From NCBI GenBank assembly GCA_028343615.1, contig JAOLZA010000009.1, positions 1 to 55,246 of the forward strand: a stretch of DNA of 55,246 nucleotides, in the 5' to 3' direction. Below, piece by piece: positions 25,824 through 34,646 of this stretch. Position numbers and translations under genes: made by a program. The number at the start of each line of letters is the position of its first letter. Positions within the stretch are counted from its first letter, which is position 1. The notes beneath the pieces are model-generated. The model ran no database searches. It had not been told where the DNA came from and worked only from the letters and a program-made list of their open reading frames with translations. This DNA comes from Verrucomicrobiota bacterium. Lineage in GTDB: Bacteria > Verrucomicrobiota > Verrucomicrobiia > Limisphaerales > UBA1100.

Positions 25824-27125
25824 ATGACTAAAAAACTCATCCTCATTCTCGCCGCATTCACCCTCTCCGCCGCCGCCGCCGACTGGGCCAATTGGCGCGG
25901 GCCCAATCATAATGGTTCCACCGTGGCAGCCGGACTGCCGGTGAAATTTTCCAAGACCGAAAACATCGCGTGGAAGGTCGCAATGCCCGGGCCGAGCGCG
26001 GCCACGCCGATTATTTTAGGCGACAAAGTGTTTGTGTCCTCCACCGATCCCAAGGCGAAAGAATTGCTCGCGCTGTGTCTCGACCGGCGTACGGGTAAGG
26101 AAATTTGGCGCCAAGTTGTGGGCGAAGGCTATCAACTCGATAACCGCAGCAACTACGCCTCGCCCTCACCCGCCACGGATGGCGAAGTGGTGACCTTCTT
26201 TTACGGCAACGGCGACCTCGCGACGTTCGATCTTAACGGCAAAAAACTCTGGGCCACAAAGATCCAAGCCGAAGAAAACGGATTTGCCTTTCAATGGACC
26301 TTCAGCACCAGCCCTTTGCTGCATAATGACGTTCTTTACCTGCAAGTGCTCCAACGCAACACCGGCGTGCGCGGGCACGGCAAGGCCAATGGTAACGAAA
26401 GCTATTTGCTCGCGCTCAATCCCAAAACCGGCAAGCAACTTTGGAAACATAACCGCCCTTCCAACGCCAAGGCTGAAAGCCTCGAGGCCTTCAGCACCCC
26501 GATGCCCTTCACGCACAACGGCCGCGAGGAATTGCTCATCGTAGGTGGCGACTGCCTCACCGGGCACAATCCCGAAACCGGCAAAGAACTCTGGCGCTGG
26601 GGCACGTGGAATCCATCCCGCATCGGCCACTGGCGACTGGTGCCCTCGCCCGCCGCGGGTGGTGGTGTGATCCTTGCCTGCGCCCCCAAAGGAAGCCCTG
26701 TGTACGCCGTGAAAGCCGGCGCCAAAGGCGAAGGCGAACTGGCATGGAAAAGTGCTGGGCGCACGGATGATATTTCAAGTGATGTTTGCACCCCTCTGTT
26801 TTACCAAGGAAAATTTTATGTGATGTACGGCGAGGGCCGCGATAAGACGCTCTCCAGCGTCAACCCAGCAACTGGCAAGGCTGACTGGCAGGTGAACCTG
26901 GAAAGCCGCGCGTTGGTTCGTACTTCGCCCACGGCAGCCGATGGCAAAATTTACCTGCAAAGCCACGCGGGCGAAGTCTTCGTAGTCGATGCCAAGGACG
27001 GCAAAATCCTGAACCGCACCATGCTCGGCGAAAAAGGCGATGACCTCACCCGCGCCAGTGTGGCCATTGCCAGCGGACAGCTCTTCATTCGCACCAATGG
27101 GGCGCTATTCTGCGTGGGGCGTTAG
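25824..27125 (+). CDS. Secreted PQQ-binding-like beta-propeller protein
   Basis: A 433-residue protein with a signal peptide (MTKKLILILAAFTLSAAAA) followed by DWANWRGPNHNGST, the usual opening of this propeller family in Verrucomicrobia and Planctomycetes. Blades are marked by repeated LDRRTGKEIWRQ, LNPKTGKQLWKH, HNPETGKELWRW, VNPATGKADWQV and VDAKDGKILNRT, about seven or eight in all, enough for a closed ring. The fold is that of BamB and of quinoprotein dehydrogenases, but the catalytic residues of the latter are not evident, so an assembly or binding role is as likely as an enzyme. Its stop overlaps that of the convergent porin by four bases. Confidence 0.85.
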   Translation: MTKKLILILAAFTLSAAAADWANWRGPNHNGSTVAAGLPVKFSKTENIAWKVAMPGPSAATPIILGDKVFVSSTDPKAKELLALCLDRRTGKEIWRQVVGEGYQLDNRSNYASPSPATDGEVVTFFYGNGDLATFDLNGKKLWATKIQAEENGFAFQWTFSTSPLLHNDVLYLQVLQRNTGVRGHGKANGNESYLLALNPKTGKQLWKHNRPSNAKAESLEAFSTPMPFTHNGREELLIVGGDCLTGHNPETGKELWRWGTWNPSRIGHWRLVPSPAAGGGVILACAPKGSPVYAVKAGAKGEGELAWKSAGRTDDISSDVCTPLFYQGKFYVMYGEGRDKTLSSVNPATGKADWQVNLESRALVRTSPTAADGKIYLQSHAGEVFVVDAKDGKILNRTMLGEKGDDLTRASVAIASGQLFIRTNGALFCVGR

Positions 27126-28399
27126 AACGAAAAGATCACGTCGAAGGAAAAGCGGTGGGTGGTTTTATCCGTGCCGCTGACGTCGTTTTTGATGGCATCG
27201 GTGATGCCCCAGCCAAAGCCGAGTTTCACGTTGTCGTAGAGTTGGTAACGCCCTTTGATGAGGCTGCCTTCCACGTTGGTGCCGTTGTAATATTTATTAC
27301 CGTTGTTGCCGGCAACGTTGCGCGCGCCGAATGCGCCGAAGTCTGAATCGGTGAGCCCGGCCCAGGCAGAGTCCTGCTCTAGGTGACGCCATTCGTAACC
27401 AATCTCCCATTCTCCTGCCTTCTTGGCACTGCCATATTTCACTCCAAGGCTATAACCCGTGTCCTCGCTGCTTGCCGCTGCAGCGGGGTTATTAAGATAC
27501 ATGGCGGAAAACTTAAGCGGGCGCGCCCATCCCTTATACGTGAGAGCTGCATCAAGAAAGTACGGATTGAAGTTGGAAACCACCTTGTTGCCACTCTCTG
27601 AGTTACCTGCAGAATCTTTGTGCGCAACACCGGAAGATCCAACGGTGTCCGCCTTGATTTGGTCAGCATTAAAAAGCCAGTAACTTCCAAGACCCAGCTT
27701 CAAATCTGTGTTTCCATTGAGTTTATGCCCTGCGGTAAGTTGACCAATAAGCAGGCCTTCATCGTCAGTTGTGCTAGAGGATTCATTAAGTGAATGCCAA
27801 CCACCGTGCAGTCCAATGGGGAGATTCTTAAGATTATAATGCGCCTCCAGTCCCTCGGGTGTGTAGTCGCTATCGATTAGCGCCTTATTAATCATCCAGC
27901 CAGTCTTATCATGTGCAGGCATTTTACCGCCCATCACAGTGAAGCCTCCACGGCCCCACTGAGCGTAAGCCTGATCGATATTGAGCGAATCATTGTGACC
28001 GGCATCATCAAATGATTGGTTTGTGGAAACAGGATTATCAGTGCTGCCGCTGGCAATACGAAAACCCACCTTCATGTCATTCTCTAAATCCGCAATGGCA
28101 CCGTATCGAAAGCGATAACGCATCCGCTGCCGAGATAACTGGGCGCCATCATTCCAATCTTGATGCTTCTGCTCATAGCGGAGTCGAAGATCGCCCTTGA
28201 ACGTAATGCTATCAATCCAACTCTTCGGCCTGATGCTATTTACGCCTTTGGCCTCTTTGCGTAGCTCTCCTGCTTCAGCTTCGGTAAGGACACCTTTTTC
28301 CACGAGCTTTTTCAGAAGGCTTTCTGAAGATTGAGCGGTGGCTACACCAGTGACAACCAAGCCGAATGCGAGCGCAAGGACCCCTTGATGTTTTTTCAT
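27122..28399 (-). CDS. Putative outer-membrane porin of the phosphate module
   Basis: A protein of 425 residues started at 28399 (MKKHQGVLALAFGLVVTGVA, signal peptide ending in ATAQ). After a short helical segment (SLLKKLVEKGVLTEAEAGE), residues 65-425 are a run of alternating beta-strands typical of trimeric porins, ending in aromatic residues (FSFDVIFSF) as BamA-dependent barrels do. It resembles the Porin_5/OprO-type groups. It lies 16 bases after a PhoU gene and a Na/Pi cotransporter, so uptake of phosphate across the outer membrane is a reasonable inference, not shown by a specific motif. It is convergent with the propeller gene. Confidence 0.8.
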   Translation of the reverse strand: MKKHQGVLALAFGLVVTGVATAQSSESLLKKLVEKGVLTEAEAGELRKEAKGVNSIRPKSWIDSITFKGDLRLRYEQKHQDWNDGAQLSRQRMRYRFRYGAIADLENDMKVGFRIASGSTDNPVSTNQSFDDAGHNDSLNIDQAYAQWGRGGFTVMGGKMPAHDKTGWMINKALIDSDYTPEGLEAHYNLKNLPIGLHGGWHSLNESSSTTDDEGLLIGQLTAGHKLNGNTDLKLGLGSYWLFNADQIKADTVGSSGVAHKDSAGNSESGNKVVSNFNPYFLDAALTYKGWARPLKFSAMYLNNPAAAASSEDTGYSLGVKYGSAKKAGEWEIGYEWRHLEQDSAWAGLTDSDFGAFGARNVAGNNGNKYYNGTNVEGSLIKGRYQLYDNVKLGFGWGITDAIKNDVSGTDKTTHRFSFDVIFSF

Positions 28400-28415
28400 A
28401 GGGTGATTTTTAAAT

Positions 28416-29126
28416 TTATTCTCCGGGAGAGATGATTTCGGTCTCGGGTTCTTTCCTCTTTTTTTCCTGATACCCAATGCGGTGGAAGGGGTTGACAATG
28501 CTGGTGGCAATGTTGCGGGAGTGGCTGCCAATGCGCTTTAGGAAACGCGCGTAAAGCACCACTGCAGCGGCCTCTGGTGCTTCGAGATCACTAACTTTGC
28601 CGGTGATGATGTCATCGGCCATGTCATCACAATCGGTGGAGACTTCTTCTTTGTATTCTTCCATTACCTGCCGGGCCAGCTCCTCATCACCCTGCTTGAA
28701 CGCTTCGGCTGCGTGCTCAAACACTCGGGCAATATGCGCTTCCACTTCGCACAATTTACCCTCGAGGCTGCCCGCTTGCAGCCGTTTGGGATGACTACGC
28801 GCGAGATCGTAAATATTTTTAGTGTAATCGCCAATGCGCTCGATATCGATCACTACGCTCACCAGCGCGAGGCCGGAGTTAAGCTGCGTATCACCGGAGA
28901 GCATCAGATGCTTCATCACCTTCTTGCGCACATCGCGCTCTGATCTGTTCACCTCCTTGTCGAGCCCATAAATGTCCAGATCGATCTCGGCGGTATCCGA
29001 ATTGCGCAGCGACTCCACCGAGGCGGCGTACATTTTACTGTCGGTCTCAAGCATCTCGCACGCCTCGTTAAAGGCTTGTTGATATAGGTTGTCTTTTTTG
29101 AAGACGCTGATGATTTCTTTCCACAT
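28416..29126 (-). CDS. PhoU-domain protein paired with the Na/Pi cotransporter
   Basis: A 236-residue all-helical protein with two PhoU repeats. VVIDIERIGDYTKNI (first) and ARFLKRIGSHSRNIA (second) hold the characteristic repeat motif; in the second copy the ExxxD acidic pair is replaced (KRIGS), so only one metal site may be intact. Many Na/Pi cotransporters carry such a domain at their own C-terminus; here it is a separate gene starting 41 bases after the transporter stop. It is expected at the cytoplasmic face, regulating transport by phosphate status. Confidence 0.87.
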   Translation of the reverse strand: MWKEIISVFKKDNLYQQAFNEACEMLETDSKMYAASVESLRNSDTAEIDLDIYGLDKEVNRSERDVRKKVMKHLMLSGDTQLNSGLALVSVVIDIERIGDYTKNIYDLARSHPKRLQAGSLEGKLCEVEAHIARVFEHAAEAFKQGDEELARQVMEEYKEEVSTDCDDMADDIITGKVSDLEAPEAAAVVLYARFLKRIGSHSRNIATSIVNPFHRIGYQEKKRKEPETEIISPGE

Positions 29127-29167
29127 AATTTATTTGAGTTTAATTGCTATAGGATACCTTGGCGAAT

Positions 29168-30418
29168 CTATTCCCCTTTTTGAATAGCTTTCCCCTCCTT
29201 GGGTTTAGAGCCATTTGCATCGGCATCTATCCCGCTAGGCAAGGTTTGTTCCACTGGTGCTTGCCCCTTCTTGAATGCTTTAGCAATTGTATTCCACGTC
29301 ACACCGATTGGGATGAGATAGAAAACCAAAACAATAAACACAACCGGAATAACCCGATTGCGAAGGCACAGTTCAGCCAGTCCCTCGGCAAACTTGACGG
29401 GTAGATCACGAATAGGCTTGAAGGGCAGGAAAATCAGTGCGCCCGCGCAGTTAAAAAGCAAGTGCGCAAACGCCACTGTGGCTCCGGCCACCACTTCCTT
29501 GGGCATAGGTTCACCGGGTAAAACCGTAACTGCACTGGCAGCCGCCAGAGCGGCAAGCAGTCCGGTAACGGTGGTTCCTATATTCGCACCAATGGTGAAT
29601 GGGAAAATCTGCGGCAACCGTAACACTCCCGCGCCCGCGAGTGGAACAATGAGGCTGGTGGTAATGGAACTACTTTGCACCAGTACCGTGAGGCACATAC
29701 CCACTATGAAGGCAATGGCAGCGTTGCGGAACAAATAAGCATCAAAGAACGACTCCAGTTTTTTGAGCACGAGACTTTGCAACAGCTTAACGATAGCAAA
29801 TAGCATGAAGAAAGTAATCAGTACCGAAACAATCAGTAGCCATAGCTCGCTGTCCAGCGTGTTGCCCAGCCATTCAATTACAGGTTTGGTGATTTTCTTG
29901 AGGTAGTTCTCCGGCTTAGTCACACCTGTCACGTCAATAAACATACTGCCCATATAACGCGCCATACGCTCGATAAAGTGGAAGCTGTACTCCAGCGGTA
30001 ATACAAGCGCCACGGTGATGAGGTTAAATGTGTCGTGCACAGAAGATGCTGCAAAAGCCCTTCGAAACTCTGACTTCCGTGTGATGTGCCCGAGGGATAC
30101 GATCTTAGCGGTCACTGTAGTACCAACGTTGGCACCCATCACCATAAAGATGGCCCCCCCCACATCCACCGCGCCCGCTGCCACTAAGCCCACGATGAGG
30201 CTGGTGGTAGTGGAGGAGCTTTGCACGATGGTGGTTGCTAAGATGCCAATAAACAACCCCACCATAGGCGAGCTAGTAGCCTCCAGCAATCTAGCCGCTG
30301 TGTCTTTGAATTCTCCCTTAAATGACGCGCCCATACCGCCAATACCGATTAAAAATAGGTAAAGGCAGGCCACAACACCAAATATTTTCGCAAGGGTTTG
30401 GAGTTTCTCGTTTTTCAT
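29168..30418 (-). CDS. Na+/phosphate cotransporter family protein
   Basis: A membrane protein of 416 residues with two inverted transport repeats. Each carries the QSSS substrate/ion motif: TIVQSSSTTTSLIVGLVAAG near residue 65 and VLVQSSSITTSLIVPLAGAG near 250. Each is followed by GANIGTT or GANVGTT. About nine to ten membrane segments are apparent. It imports inorganic phosphate with sodium at the cytoplasmic membrane. The usual C-terminal PhoU-like domain is missing and the protein ends in a charged tail (DANGSKPKEGKAIQKGE); PhoU is encoded separately downstream. The 164-base gap to the PhoU gene upstream shows no clear Pho box. Confidence 0.93.
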   Translation of the reverse strand: MKNEKLQTLAKIFGVVACLYLFLIGIGGMGASFKGEFKDTAARLLEATSSPMVGLFIGILATTIVQSSSTTTSLIVGLVAAGAVDVGGAIFMVMGANVGTTVTAKIVSLGHITRKSEFRRAFAASSVHDTFNLITVALVLPLEYSFHFIERMARYMGSMFIDVTGVTKPENYLKKITKPVIEWLGNTLDSELWLLIVSVLITFFMLFAIVKLLQSLVLKKLESFFDAYLFRNAAIAFIVGMCLTVLVQSSSITTSLIVPLAGAGVLRLPQIFPFTIGANIGTTVTGLLAALAAASAVTVLPGEPMPKEVVAGATVAFAHLLFNCAGALIFLPFKPIRDLPVKFAEGLAELCLRNRVIPVVFIVLVFYLIPIGVTWNTIAKAFKKGQAPVEQTLPSGIDADANGSKPKEGKAIQKGE

Positions 30419-30582
30419 GGAGAGGGATAAGTGAGTGAGGAACGTGAATGAAACTATCCGTGAATATAAGCCGTTTGGCCTACCGGTCGTTTCGCTGAAT
30501 CAGTCATTAGGGTTTTCACCTGGGCTGTGTTTCGAACGTCGCGGCGGGTTTTACATCAGCTATCGAAAAGGCCAAGGGGAAG

Positions 30583-31221
30583 TTACTCACAGCGGGGCGG
30601 TGCGTCCTCAATGAAAACAACCCCCTCGGCAATGTTAATTGCATGGTCGGCAATTCGTTCGAGTCGCTTCACAATCTCGCCCAACTCCAGATAGCCCGGA
30701 ATGCCCGAAGGATCGACTTGCATCATCTCAACAATCTTTTTTTGGTACGATCGATTGAGTAAATCCAGCTCGTCATCCTGTGGAATTAATTGCCGCGCCT
30801 TGCCGGCATCATCCGCCACATACGAATCCACACACTCGCGCAACAACGTGCAAGCGCGTTCGCCCATCGCCGTGATTTCCTCCTTCAACGGCGGCTCCCA
30901 ACCACCGCGATGATTGAGCGCCAGTACCCGCTTGGCAATTGTGCCAGCCTCATCACCAATTCGCTCGAGGTCATTGGAAATTTTCAGGCCCACCGTTATC
31001 GCCCGCAGATCCTGTGTTTCCTTTGCCGCAGCTAGTAGGTTGACCGCCAGCTCGTCCACCTCCTGTTCCAACCGATCCAGTTGGTCATCATCCTCCCGCA
31101 CCTGTCGCGCCGTGGCATCGTTGCCTTCCAACAACGCGTGCACGGCTCGATCCACCATATCCTCCGCCAACACCGCCATCGCCAGCAGTTTATCTTTGAT
31201 TTGTTGAACTCCGTTTTTCAA
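30583..31221 (-). CDS. PhoU-family phosphate regulatory protein
   Basis: A 212-residue protein from a TTG at 31221; no ATG is available before the in-frame stop just upstream, so a TTG start is the best choice. Two PhoU repeats are intact: SNDLERIGDEAGTIAKR and VKRLERIADHAINIAEGV, with the metal-binding E/DxxxD pattern in both. It matches canonical PhoU more closely than the other copy at 28416. It should modulate phosphate uptake or signalling in the cytoplasm. No PstSCAB or PhoR/PhoB gene is in the window. Confidence 0.92.
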   Translation of the reverse strand: MKNGVQQIKDKLLAMAVLAEDMVDRAVHALLEGNDATARQVREDDDQLDRLEQEVDELAVNLLAAAKETQDLRAITVGLKISNDLERIGDEAGTIAKRVLALNHRGGWEPPLKEEITAMGERACTLLRECVDSYVADDAGKARQLIPQDDELDLLNRSYQKKIVEMMQVDPSGIPGYLELGEIVKRLERIADHAINIAEGVVFIEDAPPRCE

Positions 31222-31323
31222 TCGATCAATTTTCCGTGCGACACTCTAGGGTTGCCTGTCAAAAAAATCAACGACGGCAAAAAAATGACTCGGAAACCAT
31301 CCTGCCCATTGCTTCACTGACGT

Positions 31324-31839
31324 ATGCCGTTGCCTTCACCGTTGCCATACCGGATTGCCACGTTGCTGTACGCCTTTCACGAGGATGGGCGCGTGCTGCT
31401 GATCCAGCGCAATCATGAGCCCAACCGCGGCTGCTATAGTCCGCCCGGCGGCAAGCTCAAACCCGAAACTGGAGAAAGCCCGCACGCCTGTGCCATTCGT
31501 GAAGCCCACGAAGAAACCGGCCTGCAACTCACACCCGACGACCTCCGCCTCACCGGCGTCATCAGCGAACACGGCTATCAGGGTAACGCTCATTGGCTGA
31601 TGTTCCTGTTTGAAATCCAGCCACGCCTCACCGCGTTGCCGCCAGAGCACGAGGAAGGCACGTTCCATTTTGCCACCCACGAAGATCTCGAATCCCTCCC
31701 GCTCCCCGGCACTGATCGCGAACAAATCTGGCCCCTCTTCTGGCAACACCGAGGTGCCTTCTTCGTCGCCCACTGCCAATGCGCCGACAGCCAACCCGAC
31801 CATTGGACACTCCTGCAGTCTTCCCTTGCCAACAAATGA
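31324..31839 (+). CDS. Nudix hydrolase
   Basis: A 171-residue protein with a Nudix box GGKLKPETGESPHACAIREA followed by HEETGL. Relative to the canonical GX5EX7REUXEEXGU there are two extra residues between the Gly and the first Glu (KPETGE), while the REAHEETGL half is canonical, so magnesium binding should be kept. These enzymes hydrolyse nucleoside diphosphate-linked compounds such as oxidised nucleotides; the substrate is not deducible. Its stop overlaps the tadA start (ATGA), and tadA in turn overlaps the cyclase gene, so the three are translationally coupled though functionally unlike. Confidence 0.9.
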   Translation: MPLPSPLPYRIATLLYAFHEDGRVLLIQRNHEPNRGCYSPPGGKLKPETGESPHACAIREAHEETGLQLTPDDLRLTGVISEHGYQGNAHWLMFLFEIQPRLTALPPEHEEGTFHFATHEDLESLPLPGTDREQIWPLFWQHRGAFFVAHCQCADSQPDHWTLLQSSLANK

Positions 31840-32306
31840 CCGACGAATATTTTATGCAAGACGCCATCCGGCAGGCGGTTAAAGCTTACGAAGCGGACGA
31901 AGTTCCCGTGGGAGCAGTTGTGGTGCGCGAGGGCACAGTCATTGCCCGCGCCTGGAATCAGGTGGAACTGCTCAAAGACGCCACCGCCCATGCCGAGATG
32001 ATCGCCCTCACTGCCGGCGAGGCCGCAGTGGGTGACTGGCGCCTCACCGGCTGCACTCTTTACGTTACCAAGGAACCCTGCCCCATGTGTGCCGGGGCGC
32101 TCGTCCATTGCCGAATTGATCGCGTCGTCTTTGGCGCGGCCGATCCCAAGGGGGGCGCAGCCGGTGGCGCGATGAATCTCCTACAATTCCCCACACTCAA
32201 CCACGCGTGCGACATCACCGGCGGCGTGATGGAACCGGATTGCCGAAGCCTGCTCCAAACTTTCTTCAAAGAAAAACGTAAACCTTCCAACGGCGTTGAG
32301 CAGTGA
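31836..32306 (+). CDS. tadA: tRNA-specific adenosine deaminase TadA
   Basis: A protein of 156 residues started at 31836, where the ATG overlaps the Nudix stop; a longer frame exists inside the Nudix gene and is rejected. Zinc ligands and the catalytic Glu are in ATAHAEMIAL and EPCPMCAGALVHCRI. LDATAHAE-type sequence, FGAADPKGGAAGG and the C-terminal LLQTFFKEKRK agree with TadA, which converts the wobble adenosine of tRNA-Arg(ACG) to inosine. It is cytoplasmic and essential in most bacteria. It ends with an overlap (GTGA) with the cyclase gene. Confidence 0.95.
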   Translation: MTDEYFMQDAIRQAVKAYEADEVPVGAVVVREGTVIARAWNQVELLKDATAHAEMIALTAGEAAVGDWRLTGCTLYVTKEPCPMCAGALVHCRIDRVVFGAADPKGGAAGGAMNLLQFPTLNHACDITGGVMEPDCRSLLQTFFKEKRKPSNGVEQ

Positions 32307-34081
32307 GCCTCGATCCCGCCAGACTCGAGGCCGCCCTGCAAACCGCGCGCGCCGCCCTGCTCGCTGAGCGCAATGCCGAAGGCCATTGGACCGGCGAACT
32401 CTCCAGCAGCGCCCTAGCCACCGCCACCGCTGTGGTGGCCCTGCAGCAGGTGCAAACCCAGACTGGTGACGACCATTCCCATTATATAAAGGGCGGCTTG
32501 GATTGGCTCGTCGACCACGCCAACACCGATGGCGGTTGGGGCGACACCACGAAATCCATCAGCAACATTTCCACCACCACACTTTGCTGGGCCGCATTCC
32601 ACAAAGCCCCTGAAGAGTACTCCGCCACCGTGGCCGCCGCTGATGCTTGGCTGACAAAGGCCGCGGGCGGCACCTCACCGGAGATGCTCGCGCCTGCCAT
32701 CATTCAGCGTTACGGCAAAGACCGAACGTTTTCCGTTCCCATTCTCACCCATTGCGCCCTCGCGGGCAAAGTGGATTGGTGCGATGTACTGCCGCTGCCT
32801 TTTGAATTAGCCGCACTGCCGCAGCGTTGGTTTGCCGCACTCCGGCTGCCGGTAGTGAGCTACGCGCTGCCCGCGCTCATCGCCATTGGCCAATGTCGTC
32901 ATCATCATCGGCCCACATGGAATCCCATCACGCGCGTGCTCCGCAATCTCACGCGTAAAAAAACACTGCGGATTTTGGAAAAAATCCAGCCGCCCAATGG
33001 TGGCTTTCTCGAGGCCACCCCACTCACCAGTTTTGTGACTATGAGCCTCGCGAGCATCGGGTTAGCCGATCATCCCGTGACACAAAAAGGCGTCGCGTTC
33101 TTAAAAGCCTCCGCCCGGCCCGATGGGAGTTGGCCCATCGATACAAACCTTGCCACATGGGTCACCACGCTTTCCGTCAATGCACTTGGCGAAGCACTTC
33201 CTACCGATGCAGCCGCACCCATTCGCGATTGGTTACTAGCCCAGCAATATCGCGAGGAGCATCCATACACCCTTGCCGCGCCAGGCGGTTGGGCGTGGAC
33301 GCCTCTCCCGGGTGGCGTACCCGATGCCGACGATACGCCCGGCGCTTTAATCGCACTGAGAAACCTCGGTGACGTGACCGATGCAACTCGCGAAGCCGCT
33401 CGGCAAGGCTGCACGTGGTTGCTCAATCTGCAAAACCGCGATGGCGGCATTCCAACGTTTTGCCGTGGCTGGACCAACCTGCCCTTCGACCGCTCCAGCT
33501 CCGATCTCACCGCGCACACCCTCCGTGCATGGCTCGCCTGGCGCGACGAATTACCCGAACTGCAACCGAACATTGATGACGCCCTCCAGCGCGCCGCCCG
33601 TTTCCTCGCCCAAAACGAAGGTACGTGTATGGATGGCTGGGCGCCGCTTTGGTTTGGCAGCCAGCACGCACCCGATGAAATCAACTGGACCTACGGCACA
33701 GCCAAAGTCCTACTCGCCCTAAACGAACCCGTGCAACAAGCCCTCCCTGGTGGTACCCTGCGCGTGACACGCGGCAAAAATGCCCTGCTCGCATTGCAAC
33801 GCGCCGATGGCGCATGGGGTGGATTCAAAGGCGGGGAACCCTCCATCGAGGAAACCTCCCTCGCCCTCGAAGCCTTGGCAGGCGTAAGCGAAAATGACAT
33901 TGACGCGCAAGCCGCATTGGAAAAAGCCCGCGACCGCGGCGCACAATGGCTGGTGGAACAGGTAGAATCGGGCGCATGGATGCAACCCTCGCCCATCGGA
34001 TTTTATTTCGCAAAGCTGTGGTACTTTGAAAAGCTTTACCCGATGATCGCAACCGTGGCGGCACTCACACGTTTACGGTAA
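32303..34081 (+). CDS. Squalene-hopene cyclase-like triterpene cyclase
   Basis: A protein of 592 residues starting at a GTG that overlaps tadA by four bases; hopene cyclases usually have 630-680. The DxDD acid motif of class II cyclases is D341-A-D-D344 (PDADDTPGA). QW-type repeats are present: DGGWGDT (76-82), DGSWPID (274-280) and DGAWGGF (502-508). LPFDRSSSDLTAHTLRAW is another family segment. It probably cyclises squalene at the cytoplasmic membrane to a hopanoid-like product; the shorter length and loose conservation leave the product open. The squalene synthase at 40463 could supply the substrate. Its 3' end overlaps convergent rsmD by 17 bases. Confidence 0.85.
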   Translation: MSLDPARLEAALQTARAALLAERNAEGHWTGELSSSALATATAVVALQQVQTQTGDDHSHYIKGGLDWLVDHANTDGGWGDTTKSISNISTTTLCWAAFHKAPEEYSATVAAADAWLTKAAGGTSPEMLAPAIIQRYGKDRTFSVPILTHCALAGKVDWCDVLPLPFELAALPQRWFAALRLPVVSYALPALIAIGQCRHHHRPTWNPITRVLRNLTRKKTLRILEKIQPPNGGFLEATPLTSFVTMSLASIGLADHPVTQKGVAFLKASARPDGSWPIDTNLATWVTTLSVNALGEALPTDAAAPIRDWLLAQQYREEHPYTLAAPGGWAWTPLPGGVPDADDTPGALIALRNLGDVTDATREAARQGCTWLLNLQNRDGGIPTFCRGWTNLPFDRSSSDLTAHTLRAWLAWRDELPELQPNIDDALQRAARFLAQNEGTCMDGWAPLWFGSQHAPDEINWTYGTAKVLLALNEPVQQALPGGTLRVTRGKNALLALQRADGAWGGFKGGEPSIEETSLALEALAGVSENDIDAQAALEKARDRGAQWLVEQVESGAWMQPSPIGFYFAKLWYFEKLYPMIATVAALTRLR

Positions 34082-34637
34082 GGATGCGAATCCACGTATC
34101 GCCGTGCTTAAGCGTTTTTTGGTCGGCCCACCGCGGAGTAATTTCCACGGCATCGCGTTTGGTGTGGCCGATGAGCAGGCGGCCTTCGGGATTTAAAACC
34201 TCCCCCAACGCCGGTTCATCCAAAAGTTTTTGTGCCCAACTTTCGGAGCGTTTTCCGGGCGCGGTTTTGTCGCCATAAGGCGGATCGGCGCAGATAAAAT
34301 CAAAGGTTCGGTTTGCTTCAGCCAGTTGCTTCACCGATCGCAACGCACATTGCACGCGGATTTCAATATTTGTCTCCAAAGCTTTTGTGTTGCGCCGAAT
34401 ATAGCCGGCGTGTTTGGAACTTTTTTCCACACACACCGCGGAGGCTGCGCCGCGACTGAGGCATTCCAAACTCAACGTGCCAGTGCCGGCAAAGAGTTCG
34501 AGTACGCTGCAATCAAGAATCCAAGGTCCGAGGCTGTTGAAGATGGCTTGGCGAATCTTGTCAGGCGTAGGTCGCACGCCAAGTCCGGCCGGCACGGTAA
34601 GAGTCCGGCCCAACCATTGACCGCCGGTGATGCGCAT
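34065..34637 (-). CDS. rsmD: 16S rRNA (guanine(966)-N(2))-methyltransferase RsmD
   Basis: A 190-residue class I methyltransferase. It starts MRITGGQWLGRTLTVP and has the SAM-binding loop VLELFAGTGTLSLECLSRGA and the catalytic motif CADPPYGD (DPPY). RPTPDKIRQAIFNSLGPW is the RsmD-specific N-terminal segment. The enzyme methylates G966 of 16S rRNA in the 30S subunit. Its last residues overlap the cyclase gene by 17 bases, and the coiled-coil gene lies just upstream on the same strand. Confidence 0.95.
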   Translation of the reverse strand: MRITGGQWLGRTLTVPAGLGVRPTPDKIRQAIFNSLGPWILDCSVLELFAGTGTLSLECLSRGAASAVCVEKSSKHAGYIRRNTKALETNIEIRVQCALRSVKQLAEANRTFDFICADPPYGDKTAPGKRSESWAQKLLDEPALGEVLNPEGRLLIGHTKRDAVEITPRWADQKTLKHGDTWIRILTVNV

Positions 34638-34646
34638 GGTCAGTCG

